From Candidatus Peregrinibacteria bacterium (lineage in GTDB: Bacteria > Patescibacteriota > Gracilibacteria > UBA1369 > LOWO2-01-FULL-3), in the NCBI GenBank assembly GCA_007133095.1, contig SLNK01000012.1, positions 1 through 10,944 on the forward strand: a DNA stretch of 10,944 nt, given 5' to 3'. Below the pieces are notes generated by a model. It did no database searches. It saw only the letters and a list, made by a program, of their open reading frames with translations, and had not been told where the DNA came from. The position numbers and the translations under genes were made by a program. Shown here in pieces: positions 6,380 to 10,944 of the stretch (its first letter is position 1; every line of letters starts with the position of its first letter).

Positions 6380-9091
6380 ATGAGACTGGAAATAAGAAAA
6401 GAAATTTTTGAACAAAACCCGGACCTTAAAATAGGAGCGGTGCTGATAAAGGAGGTAAATAACTCCCGAAGAGTGTCCGCCGTAGAGGGATTGCTTCGTG
6501 GAATATGCGCTCAAAAAGCCCGCGAATTTAAGGGGAAAGATATTTTTGAGGAAAGAATGGTGGGAGTGTGGTGCGGAGCTTTCGGAAAATTCGGAGTAAA
6601 TCCCAAAAGACATCTGCCGGCCCTTGCAACTTTGCTGAGACAGGCAAAAAGCGGAAAAGATATACCTCATGAAAATGTAATAACGGATTTGGGTAAGTAT
6701 TTTTCACTCAAGCATATGCTCTCGGTCAGGGGTGAAGACATGGATTGGCTTTGTGGCGATTTGATTTTGGGATTCACGAAAGGCGGAGAACCTTTCAGGC
6801 CAAAAAACTCGATAGAAGTAAAAAAGGTGAAAGAAGGTGAAGCGGCTTACTTTGATGAAGGAGGAATAACCTGCCGATTCTGGAATAACAACGATTGCGA
6901 AAGAACAAAACTTACGCCAAAAACGGTTAACATCCTGTTACTAATTGAAGATTTGAGCCGAATGCACATGGACGAATTTGGAGGTGTTTTAAAGGACATA
7001 CAAAATACGATAATAAAATATGTGGGGGGAAGAGTGGAAAATCATATTTTAAACGAAGAAAATAATTCAATAGATCTCGGGATTCAGGGTAGAGGGAAAG
7101 TGGATGATTCAAAAATCCCACAGCAAGAAAAAGCTCATTTTATAAGCAAGAAAGCCTCAAATGAAGGCGGGAAAAATGAGAATGAAGAGGATGAGGCGGA
7201 AGAAGCCGAGGAAGAAAAAGAAGCTGAGGAAGCAAAAGAAGCCGAGGAACCAAAAGAAGCTGAGGAACCAAAAGAAGAGCCGGAGCCAAAAAAAAAACTC
7301 CAGAACAAAACTCCCGCCAGCAGAGACTTTTTTAGAGAAAAAGTAAAAGATTTGGTAAAAGCGGCGACGCAAAAGGCTTTCCCGGAAATCGGAGAGATAG
7401 ATCCTCATGTGGAATATCCCGCTCAAGAGGAACACGGAGATTACGCGTCAAACGTAGCGATGCATCTGACAAAAGAATTGGGGATTGCTCCCCGTGAGGT
7501 CGCGGAGAAAATAGTTCAAAATTTGGAGGAAACGGATTTTATTGAAAAAGCGGATATCGCCGGGCCGGGCTTCATAAATTTTTTCGTCTCAAAAAAAGCG
7601 CTGGAAAAAGAATTGGGCATAATTTTGGAAGAGGATGAAGATTATGGAAAAATAAAAATTGGAGAGGGCAATACTGTAATTTTGGATTACAGCGCGCCCA
7701 ACATAGCCAAGCCGCTGGGGGTTCATCATCTTCTTTCCACAATAATCGGACAAAGCGTCTGCAATTTGCTTAAAGAGGCCGGATTCAAAACCGTAAGCAT
7801 AAATCACATAGGGGATTGGGGGACTCAATTCGGCAAGTTGATATACGCCTATAAAAAATGGGGCGAAGAAAAAACGATAAAAAAATCGCCGATAGAAGAA
7901 CTTTTGAAGCTTTATGTAAAATTCCATGATGAAGCGGAAAAAAATTCTGAAATCGAAGATGAAGCCAGAGCGGAATTTAAGAAATTCGAACAAGGCGACG
8001 AAGAGAATAAAACGTTGTGGGAATGGTTTGTGGACGAAAGCATGAAAGAAATTAACAGAACATACGAAAGGTTGGGAGGTATACATTTTGACTACACGCA
8101 AGGAGAGAGTTTTTATCAGGACAAAATAGAGGGGATATTGGAGGAAGGGAAAAAGAAGGGAGTGTTTGTGGAAGGAGAGGAGGGCGCGTTCGTAATTGAA
8201 TATGAAGATGAAAATATTCCAACGGTTCCAATACAAAAGAAGGACGGAACAACGCTTTACATGACCAGAGAATTTGCGACACTGAAGTATCGAATAGAAA
8301 ATTGGGATCCTTCCAAAATTTTATATGTTGTGGATGTCGCGCAGACGCTTCATTTCAAACAATTGTTTTTGGGGGCGGATCGATTGGGCTGGTACGACGG
8401 GCAGGGAGAGCATGTGTTATTCGGAAGGATGCACATGAAAGAAGGAGGGATGAGTACCAGGAAAGGGAACGTAGTTTTGTTGGAAGAGGTTTTGGACGAG
8501 GCGGTAAAAAGAGCGACGGAGATAATTGAAGAGAAGAATCCGAATATTGGAAATAAAAAAGAGGTCGCGGAGAAGGTGGGGATAGGTGCGGTGAAATATA
8601 ATATTTTGTCACAGAACCGGCTAACCGATATTGTTTTTGATTGGGACAGGATGCTTTCTCTTGAGGGCAACAGCGCGCCGTACTTGCAATACACATACGC
8701 AAGAGCAAGGAGTATTTTGAGGAAGGCGGAGAGTTTGGAAGTAGAGGATGTGGAAATGCCGGAAGTTCCGGACGTTGCGGACTTGCCATTGGAGTCATCT
8801 TTAATGAAGGATCCGGATAATGTCGAAGAAAAAACAAAAGAGTTGCTCAGGATTTTTCCAAAGTATAAGGAGCAGATTGAAATGGCGGCAAAGGAAAGAA
8901 AGCCGAACATACTGGCAAATTACATTTACGATTTGGCGCAAAAATTCAATTCGTTCTACAATGTTGTGCCGGTTTTAAGGGCGGACAGCGATGAAAAAAA
9001 GAAAAAAAGAATCGAAATCGTGTCAGCTTCCGCGCAGATAATTAAGAACGGGCTCGCGTTGTTGGGAGTTGATGTGGTGGAAGAAATGTAA
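6380..9091 (+). CDS. argS: Arginyl-tRNA synthetase with N-terminal B3/4 (tRNA-editing-like) domain
   Basis: One uninterrupted 903-residue frame joins two proteins. Residues ~15-215 are a B3/4 domain: VGVWCGAFGKFGVNPKRHLP, ITDLGKYFSLKHMLSVRGED, GGEPFRP, GEAAYFDEGGITCRFWNN and ERTKLTP follow the order seen in freestanding B3/4 proteins and in the PheRS beta editing region. Residues ~226-312 are a charged linker with EAEEPK-type repeats. Residues ~316-903 are a complete class I ArgRS: N-terminal domain (EYPAQEEHGDYASNVAMHL), catalytic core (SAPNIAKPLGVHHLLSTIIG, INHIGDWGTQFGKL, KSKS-region MSTRKGN) and DALR anticodon-binding domain (NSAPYLQYTYARARSIL ... LGVDVVEEM). It charges tRNA-Arg with arginine; typical ArgRS is ~550-600 residues and lacks editing. 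By analogy with the freestanding canavanyl-tRNA(Arg) deacylase CtdA, a B3/4 protein, the extra domain may remove canavanine or another mimic. The first catalytic motif reads GVHH, not HVGH. Confidence 0.93.
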   Translation: MRLEIRKEIFEQNPDLKIGAVLIKEVNNSRRVSAVEGLLRGICAQKAREFKGKDIFEERMVGVWCGAFGKFGVNPKRHLPALATLLRQAKSGKDIPHENVITDLGKYFSLKHMLSVRGEDMDWLCGDLILGFTKGGEPFRPKNSIEVKKVKEGEAAYFDEGGITCRFWNNNDCERTKLTPKTVNILLLIEDLSRMHMDEFGGVLKDIQNTIIKYVGGRVENHILNEENNSIDLGIQGRGKVDDSKIPQQEKAHFISKKASNEGGKNENEEDEAEEAEEEKEAEEAKEAEEPKEAEEPKEEPEPKKKLQNKTPASRDFFREKVKDLVKAATQKAFPEIGEIDPHVEYPAQEEHGDYASNVAMHLTKELGIAPREVAEKIVQNLEETDFIEKADIAGPGFINFFVSKKALEKELGIILEEDEDYGKIKIGEGNTVILDYSAPNIAKPLGVHHLLSTIIGQSVCNLLKEAGFKTVSINHIGDWGTQFGKLIYAYKKWGEEKTIKKSPIEELLKLYVKFHDEAEKNSEIEDEARAEFKKFEQGDEENKTLWEWFVDESMKEINRTYERLGGIHFDYTQGESFYQDKIEGILEEGKKKGVFVEGEEGAFVIEYEDENIPTVPIQKKDGTTLYMTREFATLKYRIENWDPSKILYVVDVAQTLHFKQLFLGADRLGWYDGQGEHVLFGRMHMKEGGMSTRKGNVVLLEEVLDEAVKRATEIIEEKNPNIGNKKEVAEKVGIGAVKYNILSQNRLTDIVFDWDRMLSLEGNSAPYLQYTYARARSILRKAESLEVEDVEMPEVPDVADLPLESSLMKDPDNVEEKTKELLRIFPKYKEQIEMAAKERKPNILANYIYDLAQKFNSFYNVVPVLRADSDEKKKKRIEIVSASAQIIKNGLALLGVDVVEEM
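7202..7291 (+). repeat. Five imperfect 18-bp tandem repeats coding an EAEEPK-type linker
   Basis: Five 18-bp units start at 7202, 7220, 7238, 7256 and 7274. They encode EAEEEK, EAEEAK, EAEEPK, EAEEPK and EEPEPK (residues 275-304). Units three and four differ by one base. The segment lies in the flexible linker between the B3/4 domain and ArgRS. Such in-frame repeats can change copy number by slippage and so vary linker length between strains. Confidence 0.85.
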
Positions 9092-9093
9092 AG

Positions 9094-9122
9094 TTGCGTT
9101 TTTAAAAAGAAATAACTATCAT
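9094..9122 (+). promoter_or_regulatory. Promoter for tRNA-Ser(UGA)
   Basis: TTGCGT (9094-9099) and TATCAT (9117-9122) are spaced by 17 bp, starting 3 bp after the argS stop codon. The predicted transcription start is near 9129, about 10 nt before the mature tRNA. Confidence 0.55.
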
Positions 9123-9138
9123 GTCCGCACAAAAACGC

Positions 9139-9228
9139 GGAGAGGTGGCTGAGCGGTCGAAAGCAACGGTCTTGAAAACCGTCGTCCCTTCACGGGGACC
9201 CAGGGTTCGAATCCCTGCCTCTCCGCCA
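9139..9228 (+). tRNA. tRNA-Ser, anticodon UGA, CCA encoded
   Basis: The acceptor stem is GGAGAGG (9139-9145) paired with CCTCTCC (9218-9224), followed by discriminator G and an encoded CCA (9226-9228). The anticodon stem ACGGT/ACCGT encloses loop CTTGAAA, with anticodon TGA at 9173-9175, reading UCA and probably other UCN codons. A long variable arm (GTCCC...GGGAC) is diagnostic of a class II tRNA such as serine. The T arm is CAGGG-TTCGAAT-CCCTG. All helices pair, so the gene looks functional. Confidence 0.96.
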
Positions 9229-9232
9229 TTAT

Positions 9233-9252
9233 CGGGTAGTGCCCGCTGTTTT
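9233..9252 (+). terminator. Weak possible terminator after tRNA-Ser(UGA)
   Basis: CGGG (9233-9236) and CCCG (9242-9245) form a 4-bp GC stem around TAGTG, followed by CTGTTTT. The stem and T-run are both short, so this is a tentative call. Confidence 0.3.
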
Positions 9253-9280
9253 GGCAAAGGAGAATAAAAAACGGGAGGGG

Positions 9281-9309
9281 TTGCATTAAAACAAAAAATA
9301 TTGTAGAAT
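9281..9309 (+). promoter_or_regulatory. Promoter for the 63-residue peptide gene
   Basis: TTGCAT (9281-9286) and TAGAAT (9304-9309) are separated by 17 bp. Transcription should begin near 9316, giving a ~20-nt A-rich leader to ATG 9337. Confidence 0.6.
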
Positions 9310-9336
9310 ACGGGAAGCGAAAACAAAAATAAAAAA

Positions 9337-9528
9337 ATGAAACTTAAATTCAATCTGCATTTTTTAGTCCTGATTATCGCCTTGTTGATAGGGGCGATAT
9401 CAATATCCGGAGTCAGTTCCGATCATATAAAACTTGATGCTATCGGGATAACAAACATGCCGGACTCCGTGAATTTTGAAGATGAACAAGACGACGAATT
9501 ACGCGCGGTAATTCAACTCAGAAGGTAA
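9337..9528 (+). CDS. Small secreted or membrane peptide, unknown function
   Basis: The frame encodes 63 residues. A basic start (MKLKFNLHF) is followed by a hydrophobic core at ~8-25 (LVLIIALLIGAISISG). This fits a signal peptide or a single membrane span. The remaining ~38 residues are mostly polar and acidic in part (NFEDEQDDELRAVIQLRR). I recognise no family. Support for a real gene is the well-spaced promoter, the coherent signal-like start and an A-rich leader (AAACAAAAATAAAA) also found before the SLH gene. There is no Shine-Dalgarno sequence. It sits alone between two tRNA-Ser genes. If the signal is cleaved, the product is a short exported acidic peptide; if not, it is a small membrane protein facing outward. 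Confidence 0.6.
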   Translation: MKLKFNLHFLVLIIALLIGAISISGVSSDHIKLDAIGITNMPDSVNFEDEQDDELRAVIQLRR

Positions 9529-9542
9529 AAGTCATAAATAGC

Positions 9543-9572
9543 TGGACTTGTTTGAGGGTTTTTTACTATGAT
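9543..9572 (+). promoter_or_regulatory. Candidate promoter for tRNA-Ser(GCU)
   Basis: TGGACT (9543-9548) and TATGAT (9567-9572) are 18 bp apart, 10 bp before the mature tRNA. The -10 context ACTATGATGT is nearly identical to ACTATCATGT before tRNA-Ser(UGA), which supports the call. Confidence 0.5.
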
Positions 9573-9582
9573 GTGCTGGCGC

Positions 9583-9675
9583 GGAGAGGTACTCAAGCGG
9601 CTGAAGAGGCGGGTTTGCTAAACCTGTAGGGGGACATTAGTCCCCGCGGGGGTTCGAATCCCCCCCTCTCCGCCA
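9583..9675 (+). tRNA. tRNA-Ser, anticodon GCU, CCA encoded
   Basis: The acceptor stem GGAGAGG (9583-9589) pairs with CCTCTCC (9665-9671), with discriminator G and encoded CCA (9673-9675). The anticodon loop TTGCTAA between CGGGT and ACCTG carries GCT at 9617-9619, reading AGC and AGU. The variable arm GGGGAC-ATTA-GTCCCC is a long perfect hairpin as expected for serine tRNA. The T arm is GGGGG-TTCGAAT-CCCCC. The recombinase gene ends 9 bp downstream on the other strand, so the 3' end of this tRNA is a natural candidate attachment site. Confidence 0.96.
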
Positions 9676-9684
9676 GTCGAAATA

Positions 9685-10506
9685 TTAAAAAGGGCTTTTT
9701 ATCTGTTGCAGGGTGGTATTTGAAACCGTGGTGTAAATTTGTGTAGTCCTTATATTGGAATGCCCCAGCAATTCCTGAATATGGCGGATTTCGACGCCGT
9801 TTTCCAGAAGATGCGTTGCAAAACTGTGCCGTAAGGAATGGAAAGAGGCTTCCGGGTGAACACCGGCCTTTTTGGCTGCGGCTTTGAAGATTTTTTGCAG
9901 TGTTCTGGTTGCGAGCTTTTTCCCTTGTTTGTTGGTGAAAAGAAAATCGTTCGGGTTCTTTGCGCGCATAAAATCTTTCACGTCGTTTTGAAGTTTTTCC
10001 GGAAAAACGGTCATGCGATCCTTTCCTCCTTTTGCGCCTCTAACGTGAATTGTGTTTTTGTGGAGGCTCAGGTCTTTGATTTTAAGATTGGTTACCTCAC
10101 TTACCCTGAGCCCCGAGCTATACGTGATCGCTATTATTAAGCGGTGCTTCAAATTATTTAAAGTTCGTATAACATCCATAATTTCTTCGTGTGTCAGAAC
10201 AACCGGAATTTTCTGTCCCCTCTTGGCGAATTTTATGTTTAGTTCAAGCGGATTTTTTAAAACCTCCCCGCAAAAAAACTTGATCGCGCTCAGCGCGATA
10301 TTGGCGGTTTTGGGTGACCATTTTTGCTCCTTTTTCATCAAAAGGAAATTCTTAACCAAATCCTCGTCCGGAAAAAGAAAACGAGCCCCGGCAAACTCCT
10401 CAAACTGACGAATCGCACCGGTATACGCAATCACCGTTTTATAACTATAATTACGAATCTTAAGTTCCCGCGAAAGCTCCGCAATAAAAGTTTCATGTCC
10501 ACTCAT
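9685..10506 (-). CDS. Tyrosine recombinase, XerA/XerD-like
   Basis: The 273-residue protein has an N-terminal SAM-like core-binding domain (~4-90: FIAELSRELKIRNYSYKTVI, SPKTANIALSAIKFFCGEVL) and a C-terminal catalytic domain. All catalytic residues are present: Arg134 in SSGLRVSE, Lys162 in GGKDR, His223 and Arg226 in HSLRHSFATH, His249 in LLGHSN and nucleophile Tyr258 in QIYT. There is no N-terminal arm-binding domain of lambda type and no integron-integrase insertion before the HxxR box. The catalytic end (HSLRHSFATHLLENGVEIRH, IQELLGHSNIRTTQIYT) resembles archaeal XerA and single-Xer enzymes. It could resolve chromosome dimers at dif, integrate an element at the adjacent tRNA, or invert DNA. 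The perfect inverted repeat starting 17 bp upstream of its ATG favours a local target. No Shine-Dalgarno sequence precedes ATG 10506. Confidence 0.92.
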   Translation of the reverse strand: MSGHETFIAELSRELKIRNYSYKTVIAYTGAIRQFEEFAGARFLFPDEDLVKNFLLMKKEQKWSPKTANIALSAIKFFCGEVLKNPLELNIKFAKRGQKIPVVLTHEEIMDVIRTLNNLKHRLIIAITYSSGLRVSEVTNLKIKDLSLHKNTIHVRGAKGGKDRMTVFPEKLQNDVKDFMRAKNPNDFLFTNKQGKKLATRTLQKIFKAAAKKAGVHPEASFHSLRHSFATHLLENGVEIRHIQELLGHSNIRTTQIYTTVSNTTLQQIKSPF

Positions 10507-10522
10507 AATAAAACGCGATAAA

Positions 10523-10628
10523 AACTAGTGCTTGTGCGACCAACTCTATCACCCCAAAATTAAGAAATCTTAAAATCTTCCTAAAAAAATGCTAAACTCC
10601 CCCCAGAAAGTTCGCACAAGCACTAGTT
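10523..10628. repeat. Perfect 17-bp inverted repeats flanking a 72-bp segment
   Basis: AACTAGTGCTTGTGCGA at 10523-10539 recurs as its exact reverse complement at 10612-10628. The 72-bp interior is AT-rich. It contains a smaller palindrome TTAAGA-AA-TCTTAA (10560-10573) and, pointing right, a weak promoter-like pair TTAAAA-17-TAAACT (10570-10598). The structure separates the recombinase (minus strand) from an unrecognised plus-strand gene. A 72-nt loop is unlike an intrinsic terminator. It may be the recombination site pair of an inversion switch, or the ends of a small mobile element. Confidence 0.85.
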
Positions 10629-10675
10629 AAGTGAAATACAGTCGCAAAGAATTAAATTTTTTTAAACTAATAACT

Positions 10676-10944
10676 ATGGGCATTCTTAACTTCCTAAAAA
10701 GTAGCAAAGAAATAAAAGGTAAGATTGGCTATTTTGGACTAACAGAATGGTGGCTTTCGGAATTTTCCGATGTAGAAAGAGACCATATTATCAAAAAATT
10801 TCAGCCATTGGGAGGTAACGGAGAATCTTTAATTAAAGGTGAAATTACAATGACTAGCCAAACAGCAATAGGTCTTCTGTCAGCGCTTGCGGGCTGGTTT
10901 AATAATGAACAAGACAGACCAATAGCATATAAAATGATTAAAAA
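10676..10944 (+). CDS. Unrecognised protein, N-terminal part (3' end outside window)
   Basis: From ATG 10676 the frame stays open to the window end, giving 89 codons. The product begins MGILNFLKSSKEIKGKIGYF, then GLTEWWLSEFSDVERDHII and KKFQPLGGNGESLIKGEITM, and later TSQTAIGLLSALAGWFNNEQ. No signal peptide or membrane span is evident, so it is probably cytoplasmic. The regular mix of aromatic and aliphatic residues suggests an alpha-helical fold. I have an impression of similar GL-x-x-WWL hypothetical proteins in diverse bacteria but cannot assign a function. It uses GGT glycine codons more than the neighbouring genes, a slight hint of separate origin. It lies 47 bp right of the inverted repeat, so any promoter inside the repeat segment would read into it. 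No Shine-Dalgarno sequence is seen. Confidence 0.65.
   Translation, partial: MGILNFLKSSKEIKGKIGYFGLTEWWLSEFSDVERDHIIKKFQPLGGNGESLIKGEITMTSQTAIGLLSALAGWFNNEQDRPIAYKMIK

Noticed and set aside
7202..7291. CRISPR-like repeat array
   Set aside because: Units are contiguous 18-bp coding repeats without spacers, inside an intact protein-coding frame.
7157..7435. Minus-strand frame with repeated phenylalanine and leucine, looking like a membrane protein
   Set aside because: It is the antisense shadow of the Glu/Lys-rich linker of the ArgRS fusion, with no promoter or start context of its own.
8350..8910. Long minus-strand open frames opposite the ArgRS catalytic and anticodon domains
   Set aside because: They lie wholly inside conserved argS coding sequence, are Ser/Pro/Phe-rich as expected from reverse translation, and show no recognisable domain.
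9102..9353. Minus-strand 83-residue frame over tRNA-Ser(UGA)
   Set aside because: It contains the GGEAGIRTLG-type phrase that arises from translating the antisense of a tRNA-Ser, a well-known false protein.
9681..9699. AAAAAGGGCTTTTT as a bidirectional terminator between tRNA-Ser(GCU) and the recombinase
   Set aside because: The symmetric pairs are nearly all A-T with a very small loop, and the sequence codes for the last residues of the recombinase. A weak contribution to termination cannot be excluded.
10523..10628. Integron attC site
   Set aside because: GTTAAGT at the right edge fits GTTRRRY, but the left edge lacks the matching RYYYAAC box, the arms are perfectly complementary without extrahelical bases, and the recombinase lacks the integron-integrase insertion.
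10523..10628. Intrinsic terminator for recombinase or neighbour
   Set aside because: The 72-nt loop is far too long, there is no T-run after the right arm, and the site lies at the 5' side of both flanking genes.

Overview
The window looks like a chromosomal segment from a small-genome bacterium, most likely of the Candidate Phyla Radiation (Patescibacteria, Parcubacteria-like). This is an inference from gene content and style. Genes are tightly packed and several overlap. Translation starts lack Shine-Dalgarno sequences. Secreted beta-sandwich and SLH surface proteins sit next to housekeeping genes, and the YifB-type ATPase and MurA read as typical bacterial proteins. The genetic code appears standard, since the one TGA at a gene end (YifB) falls where the family normally ends. 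No rRNA or other taxonomic marker is present, so the assignment is not firm.

Layout. Positions 1-202 hold the C-terminus of a YifB/ComM-type AAA+ ATPase (+). It converges on, and overlaps, a two-gene surface operon on the minus strand: an SLH-domain protein (2046 to 814) followed by a small secreted beta-sandwich protein (827 to 183). A divergent promoter region (2074-2175) separates this operon from murA (2176-3432, +). The murA stop codon overlaps the stop codon of a convergent secreted FN3/Ig-like protein with a C-terminal anchor (4958 to 3429). A CNNM/CBS/CorC-type membrane protein (6308 to 5055) follows, also on the minus strand. It is divergent from a 903-residue arginyl-tRNA synthetase (6380-9091, +).

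The synthetase is the most striking feature. Its first ~220 residues are a B3/4 domain, the fold of the PheRS beta-subunit editing site and of freestanding tRNA deacylases, joined by an acidic repeat linker to a complete ArgRS. This suggests an ArgRS carrying its own proofreading domain.

The right third is a translation and recombination region: tRNA-Ser(UGA), a 63-residue secreted or membrane peptide with its own promoter, tRNA-Ser(GCU), then a complete XerA/XerD-like tyrosine recombinase (10506 to 9685) ending 9 bp from the tRNA. Just upstream of the recombinase start is a perfect 17-bp inverted repeat enclosing 72 bp (10523-10628). It is followed by an unrecognised gene cut by the window end (10676 onward). 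Recombinase plus inverted repeat is the arrangement expected of a DNA inversion switch, or of the end of an integrated element.

The cell-envelope genes (SLH, beta-sandwich, FN3, MurA, CorC-like) probably serve surface construction and maintenance. The ArgRS and tRNA genes serve translation.
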